Shown here in pieces: positions 9,254-19,323 of a stretch of 64,000 nucleotides of DNA. The translations under genes and the position numbers were made by a program. Position 1 is the first letter of the stretch. Every line of letters starts with the position of its first letter. The DNA is taken from positions 186,001-250,000 of the forward strand of contig NZ_AMXA01000003.1 in the NCBI RefSeq assembly GCF_000310145.2. The letters are read 5' to 3'. A model generated the notes under the pieces. The model was not told where the DNA came from and made no database searches. It was given only the letters and a program-made list of their open reading frames with translations. The DNA is from Thauera sp. 28 (lineage in GTDB: Bacteria; Pseudomonadota; Gammaproteobacteria; Burkholderiales; Rhodocyclaceae).

Positions 9254-9269
9254 TAGTCCGTTGGGACGA
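9254..9269 (+). promoter_or_regulatory. Operator-like palindrome, copy 2 (TAGTCCGTTGGGACGA)
   Basis: It has the same outer arms as copy 1 (TAGTCC and GGACGA) with a different 4-base centre. It ends 63 bases before the flavin reductase ATG, about where an activator or promoter-overlapping repressor site would sit. It is conserved in arms but not in centre, as expected for a dimer binding site. Confidence 0.6.
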
Positions 9270-9332
9270 TGCCTGCGCCCCTGCCCCACTTTCATACTCG
9301 GCACCATCTCCACCCGTCCCGCGAGACACGAC

Positions 9333-10310
9333 ATGACGACGCACAAGGGGTTCGACCCCCAGGACTTCCGCGCGGCGCTCGGCACCTTCACCACCGGCGT
9401 CACCATCATCACCACCCGCGCCGCGGACGGCGAGCCCATCGGGATCACCGCCAACAGCTTCAACTCGGTGTCGTTGAACCCGCCGCTGGTGCTGTGGAGC
9501 CTGGCCAAGAACGCACGCAGCCGCGAGGCCTTCGCCAACGCCAAGCACTGGAACGTGCATGTGCTGTCGGCCGCACAGGAGGCCTTGTCGGGCCGCTTCG
9601 CGCGCCAGGGCGAAGACAAGTTCTCCGGGCTTGAGCTCGACGAGGGCATCAGCAAGGCGCCGCTGCTCAACGGCTGCACCGCCCGCTTCCAGTGCCGCAC
9701 CGCGTTCAGCTACGACGGCGGCGACCACATCATCTTCGTCGGCGAAGTCCTCGCCTACGACCGCAGCGAACTGCCGCCGCTGGTGTTCCAGAGCGGCCAA
9801 TACGCGCTTGCCGCGCGCAAGCCGCGCGAGGAAGTGCGCCTGGGTTCGACGCCGCCGCCCGAATGCAGCTACACCGAGGACCTGCTCGGCTACCTGCTCG
9901 GCCGCGCCCACTACCAGATGCTGCACGCGCTGCGCCAGTTGCTGAGCACGCAGGCGCTCGACGAGCGCTCCTTCTTCATCCTGTCGGTGCTGTCGATCCG
10001 CGACGGGCTAAGCCTGCAGGAGATCAACGGCTTCATCTCCTACACCGGCATGCTCGCGGACGAGACGTCGATGAGCGCGCTGGAGTCGCAGCGGCTGGTG
10101 GCCATCGAGCAGGACGAGGAGCGGACCCGCTACGTGCTGACGGCCGACGGCCGTGAAGCCTCGCTGCGCCAGATCGCGCTCGCCAAGGCGGTGGAAGAGG
10201 ACGTTGCCGCCAAGCTCGGCACCGGCGACACCATGGCCTTGAAGCTGCTGCTCAAGCGCCTGATCGCTTCCAGCGACCCCGGCATGCCCGACCTGTGGTC
10301 GCCACGCTGA
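9333..10310 (+). CDS. Flavin reductase with C-terminal MarR-like winged-helix domain
   Basis: A 325-residue two-domain protein. Residues about 8-165 are an HpaC/HsaB-type flavin reductase, with TTGVTIITT, GITANSFNSVSL and the DHIIFVGEV strand; it would supply reduced flavin to a two-component monooxygenase. Residues about 180-310 are a MarR-like winged helix that includes LSLQEINGFISYTGM and the wing-like DEERTRYVLTADG. The same architecture is known in the reductase C1 of Acinetobacter p-hydroxyphenylacetate hydroxylase, where the MarR-like tail senses substrate and stimulates the reductase. The partner oxygenase is not in this window. First gene of the plus-strand operon that carries the lower pathway. 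TesA1/HsaB-type function in steroid ring hydroxylation is an inference. Confidence 0.85.
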   Translation: MTTHKGFDPQDFRAALGTFTTGVTIITTRAADGEPIGITANSFNSVSLNPPLVLWSLAKNARSREAFANAKHWNVHVLSAAQEALSGRFARQGEDKFSGLELDEGISKAPLLNGCTARFQCRTAFSYDGGDHIIFVGEVLAYDRSELPPLVFQSGQYALAARKPREEVRLGSTPPPECSYTEDLLGYLLGRAHYQMLHALRQLLSTQALDERSFFILSVLSIRDGLSLQEINGFISYTGMLADETSMSALESQRLVAIEQDEERTRYVLTADGREASLRQIALAKAVEEDVAAKLGTGDTMALKLLLKRLIASSDPGMPDLWSPR

Positions 10311-10334
10311 CCCCTGCATAAAGGAACCTACTGC

Positions 10335-11108
10335 ATGAGCATCATCCAACGCTTCAGCCTGGAAGGCCAGGTTGCGATCATCACCGGCGCCGGCCGCGGC
10401 ATCGGCCGCGGCATTGCTCTGGCCTACGCCGAGGCCGGCGCGGACATCGTCTGCGCCGCGCGCACGCTGGCCGACGTCGAAGCGGTCGCCGCCGAGGTGC
10501 GCGCCCTCGGCCGTCGCGCCATTGCCGTCAGCTGCGACGTCACCGACCTGGCCCAGCTCGGCGGCGTGGTCGATGCCGCGCTCAAGGAATTCGGCCGCAT
10601 CACCCACCTGGTCAACAACGCCGGCGGCTCGGGCCCGAACGACCCGCTGAAGATGTCCACCGACAAGTTCGAGGGGGTGTTCCGCTTCAACGTCAGCTCG
10701 GCCTACGAACTGACCCGCCTGTGCGTACCCCACATGCGCGCGGCCGGCGGCGGCAACATCGTCAATATCACCTCGGGTGCGGCGCGCTACGCCCAGCCCC
10801 ACTTCAGCGCCTACGGCACGGCCAAGGCCGCGCTCACCCAGCTCACCCGCCTGCTGGCACAGGATTTTGCCCCGGTCGTGCGCATCAACGCGATTGCCCC
10901 CGGCCCGATCATGACCGCCGCGCTCGACCGTGCGCTGCCCGCCAACATGCGCGAAGGCATGATCAACAACACGCCGCTCAAGCGTCTCGGCGAAGTCGAG
11001 GACATCGCGGCCGCAGCACTCTACCTCGCAACCCCGGCCTCGGCCTGGGTGACCGGCAAGGTCATCGAAGTGGACGGCGGCGCCGAATCGAGCGTGTGGC
11101 CGGGCTGA
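10335..11108 (+). CDS. Short-chain dehydrogenase/reductase (7alpha-HSD/FabG-like)
   Basis: A 257-residue classical SDR with TGAGRGIG (residues 18-25), NNAG at 94-97, catalytic S147, and Y160-x3-K164 (SAYGTAKAA). The closing EVDGGAESSVWPG is typical of enzymes annotated as 7alpha-hydroxysteroid dehydrogenase or 3-oxoacyl reductase. It lies 24 bases after the flavin reductase and 31 before the hydratase, so it belongs to the operon. The reaction is probably an NAD(P)-linked alcohol/ketone interconversion. The substrate cannot be read from the sequence. Confidence 0.85.
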   Translation: MSIIQRFSLEGQVAIITGAGRGIGRGIALAYAEAGADIVCAARTLADVEAVAAEVRALGRRAIAVSCDVTDLAQLGGVVDAALKEFGRITHLVNNAGGSGPNDPLKMSTDKFEGVFRFNVSSAYELTRLCVPHMRAAGGGNIVNITSGAARYAQPHFSAYGTAKAALTQLTRLLAQDFAPVVRINAIAPGPIMTAALDRALPANMREGMINNTPLKRLGEVEDIAAAALYLATPASAWVTGKVIEVDGGAESSVWPG

Positions 11109-11139
11109 CCGCTCAGGCTCCCAGACCAGGAAACCGCTC

Positions 11140-11928
11140 ATGGACCCGAACCTGATCCGCCAGCTCGGCGACGAGCTCTACGCAGCATTGCGCCAGGCGC
11201 GCACGCTCGTCCCGCTGACCGAACGCCACCCCGGGATCGGCATCGAGGACGCCTACCATGTCTCGCTGCACATGCTGTCGCGGCGTGAGGCCGACGGCGA
11301 ACGCGTGATCGGCAAGAAGATCGGCGTGACCAGCAAGCCGGTGCAGGACATGCTGAACGTGCATCAGCCCGATTTCGGCTTCCTCACCGACGCCATGCAG
11401 CACGCAGACGGCGCGGCCATCGACATTGCCGCGACAGGCTTGATCCAGCCGCGCGCCGAGGGCGAGATCGCCTTCATGCTGAAGGCCGACCTGAAAGGCC
11501 CTGGCGTGACCCGCGACGCAGTGCTGGCCGCCACCGCCTGGGTCGCGCCCTGCTTCGAGATCGTCGATTCGCGCATCGACGACTGGCGGATCCGCATCCA
11601 GGACACGGTCGCCGACAACGCATCCTGCGGTGTCTTCGTGGTCGGCGAGACGCGGACCGACCCGCGTGAGCTCGACCTGGCGGCGGTGCGCATGCGCATG
11701 TCGCGCAATGGCGAACCCTGCGGCGAAGGCCTGGGGTCGGCCGTGCAGGGCCATCCGGCCGAAGCCGTGGCCTGGCTCGCGAACACCCTGGGCCAGTTCG
11801 GCATCCCTTTCCGCGCCGGAGAGCTGATCCTCTCGGGTTCGCTGGCGCCGCTGGTGCCGGCACGTGCCGGCGACCGCTTCGAGATGCAGATCGAAGGCCT
11901 CGGCGGCTGTTCGGTGAGCTTTCGCTAG
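11140..11928 (+). CDS. 2-hydroxydienoate (2-keto-4-pentenoate type) hydratase
   Basis: A 262-residue member of the fumarylacetoacetate-hydrolase fold hydratases (MhpD/BphH/TesE). It shows the family signature VIGKKIGVTSKPVQ, the metal-site region RAEGEIAF with the conserved glutamates, and EIVDSRI. It adds water to a 2-hydroxy-2,4-dienoate to give a 4-hydroxy-2-oxoacid. It is followed by acetaldehyde dehydrogenase and aldolase genes in pathway order. In steroid degraders the equivalent is TesE/HsaE acting on 2-hydroxyhexa-2,4-dienoate; an aromatic meta-cleavage role is equally possible from this gene alone. Confidence 0.9.
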   Translation: MDPNLIRQLGDELYAALRQARTLVPLTERHPGIGIEDAYHVSLHMLSRREADGERVIGKKIGVTSKPVQDMLNVHQPDFGFLTDAMQHADGAAIDIAATGLIQPRAEGEIAFMLKADLKGPGVTRDAVLAATAWVAPCFEIVDSRIDDWRIRIQDTVADNASCGVFVVGETRTDPRELDLAAVRMRMSRNGEPCGEGLGSAVQGHPAEAVAWLANTLGQFGIPFRAGELILSGSLAPLVPARAGDRFEMQIEGLGGCSVSFR

Positions 11929-11946
11929 CAGCGTGTTCCTCGCAGC

Positions 11947-11985
11947 CGCGCGGCGGGCATCCCTCCCTCCTCCGTCCGCCGCGCG
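11947..11985 (+). repeat. Perfect 10-bp inverted repeat between hydratase and aldehyde dehydrogenase genes
   Basis: CGCGCGGCGG (11947-11956) pairs exactly with CCGCCGCGCG (11976-11985) around a 19-base pyrimidine-rich loop. It has no following T run, so it is not a standard terminator. It sits in a 129-base intercistronic gap, the widest one in this operon, and may protect or segment the transcript. Confidence 0.5.
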
Positions 11986-12057
11986 CGCTGCACCTCTCAG
12001 CCAACGTCATGCCGAGCCGGACTGCAAGCGGCCGGCACACCCTACGGGACTGAACCC

Positions 12058-12981
12058 ATGAACAAGATCAAATGCGCCCTGATCGGTCCGGGCAACATCG
12101 GTACCGACCTGCTGTACAAACTCAAGCGCAGTCCGGTGCTCGAGCCGGTGTGGATGGTCGGCATCGATGCCACCTCCGAAGGCCTGGCGCGTGCGCGCGA
12201 GCTCGGCCTCAAGACCACCGCCGAGGGCGTCGACGGCCTGCTGCCGCATGTGCTGGCCGACGGCGTGCAGATCGCCTTCGATGCCACCTCGGCCTATGTG
12301 CACGCCGAGAACAGCCGCAAGCTCAATGAACTGGGCGTGCTGATGATCGACCTCACCCCGGCGGCGATCGGCCCCTTCTGCGTGCCGCCGGTCAATCTGG
12401 TGGAACACGTCGGTAAGGGTGAAATGAACGTGAACATGGTCACCTGCGGCGGCCAGGCCACGATCCCGATGGTCGCGGCCGTCTCCCGCGTGCAGCCGGT
12501 GGCCTACGGCGAGATCGTCGCCACCGTGTCCTCCAAGTCGGCCGGCCCCGGCACGCGCAAGAACATCGACGAATTCACCCGCACCACCGCGGGCGCGGTC
12601 GAGAAGGTCGGCGGCGCGAAGCAGGGCAAGGCGATCATCATCCTCAACCCGGCCGAACCGCCCTTGATCATGCGCGACACGGTGCACTGCCTGACCGAGA
12701 CCGAACCCGACCAGGCGGCGATCACCGAATCCATCCACGCCATGATCCGCGAGGTGCAGAAGTACGTGCCCGGCTACCGCCTGGTCAATGGCCCGGTGTT
12801 CGACGGCAAGCGCGTCTCGGTGTACCTCCAGGTCGAAGGCCTGGGCGACTACCTGCCCAAGTACGCCGGCAACCTCGACATCATGACCGCGGCCGGTGCG
12901 CGCACCGCCGAGATGTTCGCCGAGGAGATCCTGGCCGGTCGCCTCAAGCTTGAATCCAACCGCGCCACGATGGTGGCCTGA
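12058..12981 (+). CDS. dmpF: Acetaldehyde dehydrogenase, acylating (DmpF/BphJ/TesF type)
   Basis: A 307-residue enzyme that turns acetaldehyde or propanal plus CoA and NAD+ into acyl-CoA. It shows the Rossmann motif [11 protein letters not shown] at residues 9-19 and the catalytic cysteine in [11 protein letters not shown]. Length and order fit the family, which forms a channelling complex with the aldolase encoded 21 bases downstream. A short gap and an AAGGAGA site on the next gene suggest co-translation. In the steroid pathway the product would be propionyl-CoA; in phenol-type pathways it would be acetyl-CoA. The sequence does not decide between them. Confidence 0.92.
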   Translation: MNKIKCALIGPGNIGTDLLYKLKRSPVLEPVWMVGIDATSEGLARARELGLKTTAEGVDGLLPHVLADGVQIAFDATSAYVHAENSRKLNELGVLMIDLTPAAIGPFCVPPVNLVEHVGKGEMNVNMVTCGGQATIPMVAAVSRVQPVAYGEIVATVSSKSAGPGTRKNIDEFTRTTAGAVEKVGGAKQGKAIIILNPAEPPLIMRDTVHCLTETEPDQAAITESIHAMIREVQKYVPGYRLVNGPVFDGKRVSVYLQVEGLGDYLPKYAGNLDIMTAAGARTAEMFAEEILAGRLKLESNRATMVA

Positions 12982-13002
12982 GCGCCCCGGCCACAAGGAG
13001 AG

Positions 13003-14034
13003 ATGAACATGGAACTTCGCGGCAAGAAAGTCACCGTGCATGACATGACCCTGCGCGACGGCATGCACCCCAAGCGCCACCTGATGACGCTCGAGCAGAT
13101 GAAGACCATCGCCTGCGGCCTGGACGAGGCGGGCATCCCGCTGATCGAGGTCACCCACGGCGACGGCCTGGGCGGCAGCTCGGTGAACTACGGCTTCCCG
13201 GCCCACAGCGACGAGGAGTACCTGTCCGCCGTGATCCCGCTGATGAAGCAGGCCAGGGTGTCGGCGCTGCTGCTGCCGGGCATCGGCACGGTCGATCACC
13301 TCAAGATGGCGCACGAACTGGGCGTCTCCACCATCCGCGTGGCCACCCACTGCACCGAGGCCGACGTCTCCGAGCAACACATCGGCTACGCCCGCAAGCT
13401 CGGCATGGACACCGTCGGCTTTCTGATGATGGCGCACATGAACAGCCCCGAAGGCCTGGTCAAGCAAGCCAAGCTGATGGAGAGCTACGGCGCCAACTGC
13501 ATCTACGTCACCGACTCGGCCGGCCACCTGCTGCCCGACACGGTCAAGTCGCGTCTCAGTGCGGTGCGCAATGCGCTCAAGCCCGAGACCGAACTCGGCT
13601 TCCACGGCCACCACAACCTGGCCATGGGCGTGGCCAACAGCCTGGCCGCGCTCGAAGTCGGTGCCAGTCGCATCGACGCCGCGGCCGCTGGCCTGGGGGC
13701 CGGCGCGGGCAACACCCCGATGGAAGTGTTCATCGCGGTGTGCGACCTGATGGGGATCGAGACCGGCGTGGATGTGTTCAAGATCCAGGACGTGGCCGAG
13801 GACCTGGTGGTGCCGATCATGGACTTCCCGATCCGCATCGACCGCGATGCGCTCACGCTGGGCTACGCCGGCGTGTATGGCTCCTTCCTGCTGTTCGCCA
13901 AGCGCGCCGAGAAGAAGTACGGCGTGCCCGCGCGCGAGATCCTGGTCGAGATGGGCCGACGCGGCATGGTCGGCGGCCAGGAAGACATGATCGAGGATAC
14001 GGCGCTCAACCTGGCGCGCGCACGACAGGCATAG
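13003..14034 (+). CDS. dmpG: 4-hydroxy-2-oxoacid aldolase (DmpG/BphI/TesG type)
   Basis: A 343-residue HMGL-like TIM-barrel, metal-dependent aldolase. It shows [10 protein letters not shown] near the N-terminus, the metal-binding [15 protein letters not shown] segment, and the C-terminal [12 protein letters not shown] involved in contact with the dehydrogenase. It cleaves 4-hydroxy-2-oxoacids to pyruvate plus an aldehyde that is passed to the preceding enzyme. The ATG at 13003 follows AAGGAGAG; an internal ATG two codons later is an alternative. Last catabolic enzyme of the operon, followed after 19 bases by a transporter. Confidence 0.93.
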   Translation: MNMELRGKKVTVHDMTLRDGMHPKRHLMTLEQMKTIACGLDEAGIPLIEVTHGDGLGGSSVNYGFPAHSDEEYLSAVIPLMKQARVSALLLPGIGTVDHLKMAHELGVSTIRVATHCTEADVSEQHIGYARKLGMDTVGFLMMAHMNSPEGLVKQAKLMESYGANCIYVTDSAGHLLPDTVKSRLSAVRNALKPETELGFHGHHNLAMGVANSLAALEVGASRIDAAAAGLGAGAGNTPMEVFIAVCDLMGIETGVDVFKIQDVAEDLVVPIMDFPIRIDRDALTLGYAGVYGSFLLFAKRAEKKYGVPAREILVEMGRRGMVGGQEDMIEDTALNLARARQA

Positions 14035-14053
14035 CGCGGAGTCCGCAACGGCC

Positions 14054-15385
14054 ATGCACGACACGTCCCCGTCTGCGCCCGCCCCCTTGTCCGCGTGGCG
14101 CACGCATGGCCTGCTGTTCCTGCTCGCCTTCCTGTACGCCGACAACTTCATCGGCCGCCAGATCGTCGCGGTGATGATCGAGCCGATCCGGCTCGAGTTC
14201 GGCGCCAGCGACACCTCCATGGGCCTGATCTCCGGCCTCGCCTTTGCCGCCGTGTTCGCAGTGCTGGGCCTGCCGGCGGGGCGTCTTGCCGACCGCATGT
14301 CGCGCACCCGCCTGCTCGCCCTGTCCAGCCTGTGCTGGGGCGTCGCCACCATCCTGTGCGCGCTGTCGGGCAACTTCGTGCTGCTGGTCGCCGCCAGGAT
14401 GCTGGTGGCGGCGGTCGAGGCCCCCGCCGCACCGGCCGCCCTGTCGCTGATCGCGGATCTGTACCCGCCGCAGCGCCGCGCCTTCGCCATCAGCTGCTTC
14501 ACCGCCGCCCCCACCTTCGCCGCCATCCTGGCGCTGAGCCTCGGCGCCTGGCTGGTTGACCAGTACGGCTGGCGCACGACCTTCGTCATCGTCGGCACCC
14601 CAGCCTTGCTGATCTCTGCCCTGCTTGCCTTCGGTGCGCGCGAACCGGTGCGCGGGGCCTGGGACGGCAGCGCCCGGGTCGAACTCTCCACCAGCCTGCT
14701 GGCCACCGTCGGGCAGCTGTGGGCGAACAGGCCGGTACGCTACCTGATCCTCGCCGGTGCGGTGGCAACCCTGGGCGGCAACGCGTTCGGCATGTGGAAT
14801 GCAAGTTTCCTGGTGCGCTCGCACGGCCTGGAGCTGCGCCACGCAGGGCTGCTGACCGGACTGATCGGCGGCACCGCCGCCGGCCTCGGCGTGCTGTTCA
14901 GCGGCTGGCTGACCGACCACCTGGGCAAGCGCGACGCGCGCTGGCGCTTCCGCATCCCGCTCGTCGGCCATGTCGTCGGCATTGCTACGCTCGCCGCCTA
15001 CCTGAGCTGGCCGACGGACGTGCTGACCTCGATCGCAGGCGTGCCGGTTCCCACGGCGATGCTGTGGTGCGGTATCAACGGCTTCTTCATGGTGTGGTGG
15101 CTGGGGCCGTCCTTCAGCATGCTGACAAGCCTGGTCGCCCCGGCCAACCGCGCCGTGGCGATGGCCCTGCAGACCATGCTCAGCACCCTGTGCGGCGTCG
15201 GCCTGGGCCCGGTGCTCACCGGCGCCCTAAGCGACCTGCTGCAGCCGGCCTTCGGTGTCGAGTCGCTGCGTTACGCGATGTTCCTGAGCTGCACCGCCAC
15301 CAGCGTGGCGATCGTGCTGTTCCTGGTCATGCGCGCAGCGCTGCTGCGCGAGCAGCCTGCGCAGGCCGTCATGACGACGGCCTGA
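14054..15385 (+). CDS. MFS transporter, spinster-like
   Basis: A 443-residue membrane protein with about 12 hydrophobic segments. It shows the MFS loop motif GLPAGRLADRMSRTRLL after helix 2 and the corresponding GWLTDHLGKRDAR after helix 8. The early ADNFIGRQIVAVM fits the spinster-like subgroup common in catabolic clusters. It is the last gene of the lower-pathway operon, so uptake of the growth substrate or export of an intermediate is likely; direction and substrate are unknown. It ends 4 bases before the stop of the converging ATPase gene. Confidence 0.82.
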   Translation: MHDTSPSAPAPLSAWRTHGLLFLLAFLYADNFIGRQIVAVMIEPIRLEFGASDTSMGLISGLAFAAVFAVLGLPAGRLADRMSRTRLLALSSLCWGVATILCALSGNFVLLVAARMLVAAVEAPAAPAALSLIADLYPPQRRAFAISCFTAAPTFAAILALSLGAWLVDQYGWRTTFVIVGTPALLISALLAFGAREPVRGAWDGSARVELSTSLLATVGQLWANRPVRYLILAGAVATLGGNAFGMWNASFLVRSHGLELRHAGLLTGLIGGTAAGLGVLFSGWLTDHLGKRDARWRFRIPLVGHVVGIATLAAYLSWPTDVLTSIAGVPVPTAMLWCGINGFFMVWWLGPSFSMLTSLVAPANRAVAMALQTMLSTLCGVGLGPVLTGALSDLLQPAFGVESLRYAMFLSCTATSVAIVLFLVMRAALLREQPAQAVMTTA

Positions 15386-15389
15386 CAGC

Positions 15390-16094
15390 CTACACGGCCA
15401 GATCGTCGAAGGCCGCGTACACGGCCTTCAGCCAGCTCTTGACGCGCTGGCGCTCGAGCATGCCCAAGGCATCATCGCCCGCACGCCGGTTCATCGCCGC
15501 CCAGAAGCTGGCATCCTGGCGATCGATCTTGCGCATGCTGGCTTCGTGCAGTTCCGGCAGGTTGATCACACGGGCCCCCATGGCTTGTGCGGCAGCAAGC
15601 TCGGCCGATGCGTCGAGCTGGGAAAAGTCGCTTCCACGGCCATGGTTCTTGACCACCACATAGCGCGGACCTTCGCCGTAGGTGTCGAGCAGCGCGCCCA
15701 GCAGGTCGACAGAATCCTTGCCGGCATCGGCCAGGTGCCAGAAGTTGACCTGCACGCCGAGCTCGGCAAGCAGTTCCAGCAGTTCGGACGTCTTGATCCA
15801 GCGCGCCAGCGGTGCGGCCGTCTGTGCTGCAAGATCGACAATCACGCTGTGGCCGATGCCCTCTTCTGGTGCGTCCTCGAACGGCAGCGCGATCTGGTCC
15901 AGCCCCTCGTAGCGGTCCACCACCACGGGGGCGGCATAGTCGGCGTAGAAACGGGCGAAGGTAGTGTGCGAGCGATCGGTATCGAAGCCGGTGAAGGGCC
16001 GGCCCTTGTCGATGTAGTACTGGGCCAGGGCGCGAGCAACAACCGACTTGCCCACGCCGCCCTTTTCGCCGCCGATGAAGTTGAGGGAACGCAT
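15390..16094 (-). CDS. Orphan ParA/TraL-like P-loop ATPase
   Basis: A 234-residue protein with a deviant Walker A motif GGEKGGVGKS at its N-terminus and the SVIVDLAAQ strand as the Walker B region. This places it in the ParA/MinD/SIMIBI class, close in style to IncP TraL-type proteins. No ParB partner or conjugation gene lies beside it, and the true ParA/ParB pair is at 52-54 kb. The ATG at 16094 gives MRSLNFIGGEKGG with the P-loop at the expected position; a longer N-terminus is not supported. Its function is unknown. It lies downstream of the tRNA-Arg gene and its terminator on the same strand. Confidence 0.7.
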   Translation of the reverse strand: MRSLNFIGGEKGGVGKSVVARALAQYYIDKGRPFTGFDTDRSHTTFARFYADYAAPVVVDRYEGLDQIALPFEDAPEEGIGHSVIVDLAAQTAAPLARWIKTSELLELLAELGVQVNFWHLADAGKDSVDLLGALLDTYGEGPRYVVVKNHGRGSDFSQLDASAELAAAQAMGARVINLPELHEASMRKIDRQDASFWAAMNRRAGDDALGMLERQRVKSWLKAVYAAFDDLAV

Positions 16095-16261
16095 TGTGTG
16101 TCCTGAGTGAATTACGCGGTGCTCCGCTTGCTGGCAAAGGCGCCATGCCAACGGCTACAAGCAACGATCGGGCCACAAGGAGAGCATCGCAAGGATGGGG
16201 CAGCGAAGCGACTTCAGCCCCACGCGCACAGGACACGATTTCCGTACGGATCAACACAAAG

Positions 16262-16296
16262 CAAAATGGGCCAGGTCCGTTAAGACCTGACCCATT
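16262..16296 (-). terminator. Rho-independent terminator of tRNA-Arg
   Basis: A 12-bp stem (16266-16277 with 16284-16295, one G-U pair in RNA) with a 6-base loop is followed on the minus strand by TTTT. It begins 9 bases after the tRNA 3' end. Confidence 0.8.
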
Positions 16297-16304
16297 GAAT
16301 TCTC

Positions 16305-16381
16305 TGGCGCGCCCGAGACGATTCGAACGTCCGACCCCTGCCTTCGGAGGGCAGTACTCTATCCAGCTGAGCTACGGGCGC
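16305..16381 (-). tRNA. tRNA-Arg, anticodon CCG
   Basis: The 77-nt minus-strand gene folds as a full cloverleaf. The acceptor stem is GCGCCCG/CGGGCGC with discriminator G and an encoded CCA. The D arm contains AGCTCAGCTGGATAGAG. The anticodon stem CTGCC/GGCAG encloses loop CTCCGAA, giving anticodon CCG (reads CGG). The T arm contains GTTCGAATC. A promoter and a terminator flank it. Confidence 0.96.
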
Positions 16382-16418
16382 GCGGTGTGCGTGGAAAGAC
16401 GTCCACGCAAGGCCGGGA

Positions 16419-16447
16419 AGCATAGCCGCGTTTGCAGGCAAAGTCCA
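16419..16447 (-). promoter_or_regulatory. Candidate promoter of tRNA-Arg
   Basis: On the minus strand, TGGACT (16442-16447), a 17-base spacer and TATGCT (16419-16424) form a sigma70-like promoter about 38 bases before the mature tRNA 5' end. The leader between contains a 7-bp hairpin (GCGTGGA/TCCACGC). Confidence 0.45.
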
Positions 16448-16456
16448 TGCCGCACT

Positions 16457-16484
16457 GCCACAATGGTTTTTACACAGCTATAAT
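16457..16484 (+). promoter_or_regulatory. Candidate promoter of the cytochrome c5-like gene
   Basis: A perfect -10 hexamer TATAAT (16479-16484) is preceded at 16 bases by a weak -35 GCCACA. It lies 46 bases before the start codon and is back-to-back with the tRNA promoter. Confidence 0.5.
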
Positions 16485-16530
16485 CGCGGCTTTAGATCTC
16501 GTCTTGCGCCACCAGTCAAAGGACCCAAGC

Positions 16531-16980
16531 ATGTCGAACCAACGCAACCAGCGCCCCGTCCGCCTCGCAATGCCTGTCGTCGCCATGGTCGCAGCCGCGC
16601 TGCTGGCGGGCTGTGGCAAGCAGAGCTCCGTCGATCCGGAGCTCACGGCGACCCTGATCCAGCCCGTCGCCCGCGTCGAGATCCAGGCGGTCACGATTAC
16701 CCCGGGGACGCGGACCGGCGAGCAGATCTACAAGTCGATCTGCGCAGCCTGCCACGACTCGGGCGCCGTGGGCGCACCGAAGACGGGTGACGCCGCTGGC
16801 TGGAGCGATCGTCTCGGCCTGGGCTTCGAGGGCCTGACCGCCTCGGCCATCGCCGGCAAGGGTGCGATGCCCGCACGCGGCGGCGGCAGCGACCTGACCG
16901 ATACCGAAGTCGCACGCGCAGTGGCCTATCTGGCCAACACGGTCGGCGCCGGCTACACCGAGCCGCCGGTCGAGCAGTAA
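16531..16980 (+). CDS. Cytochrome c5-like lipoprotein
   Basis: A 149-residue precursor. A lipoprotein signal ends at LLAGC with the lipidated Cys at position 28. A single class I haem c domain follows, with C71AACH75 as the haem site and Met113 in the GAMPARGG segment as the probable axial ligand. The fold and ending (EVARAVAYLAN) match the cytochrome c5 group, which carries electrons in the periplasm. The start at 16531 is chosen because the signal peptide begins there; the upstream in-frame sequence contains promoter elements. It is monocistronic, with its own promoter and a terminator at 17027. Confidence 0.88.
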   Translation: MSNQRNQRPVRLAMPVVAMVAAALLAGCGKQSSVDPELTATLIQPVARVEIQAVTITPGTRTGEQIYKSICAACHDSGAVGAPKTGDAAGWSDRLGLGFEGLTASAIAGKGAMPARGGGSDLTDTEVARAVAYLANTVGAGYTEPPVEQ

Positions 16981-17026
16981 GACCCGCAGCGGCACCCGAC
17001 TCGGGACACGCACCGCAGCAACTGAA

Positions 17027-17052
17027 AGGGCAGCCTCGCGCTGCCCTTTTTT
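17027..17052 (+). terminator. Rho-independent terminator after the cytochrome gene
   Basis: Stem AGGGCAGC/GCTGCCCT (17027-17034 with 17040-17047) is followed by a T run. The stop codon of rep lies just beyond on the other strand. Confidence 0.85.
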
Positions 17053-17079
17053 GTGGCTGTCACTGCGCGCGCAGCCGGT

Positions 17080-19074
<1,995 letters not shown>

Positions 19075-19323
19075 CGTGGCGGCACGGCAAAAAACGAAGC
19101 CACCCGGGCGGGTGGCGGAGGCCAATTCTAGCCGATCGCACCCGCCAGGAGCGCCATCGTTACAGATCGAGCGGGACGATCACGTCAAACAGGCACCAAA
19201 CCTCGGCCAGCCACGCGCCCGGGTCGACAAACGGCTTGTCGAACCCGCATGATCCCGTACTGTCGTACCCAGGGCGGCGTTCCGCTGCCATCGACAGCCC
19301 TCCATCATCACCAGCCACTGCCC

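Noticed and set aside
12007-14706. A 899-codon open frame antisense to the dehydrogenase-aldolase-MFS genes
   Set aside because: The plus-strand genes have intact family motifs and ribosome sites; the antisense frame has none.
16262-16381. Attachment-site scar at the tRNA-Arg 3' end
   Set aside because: No second copy of the tRNA 3' sequence and no integrase gene are visible in the window.
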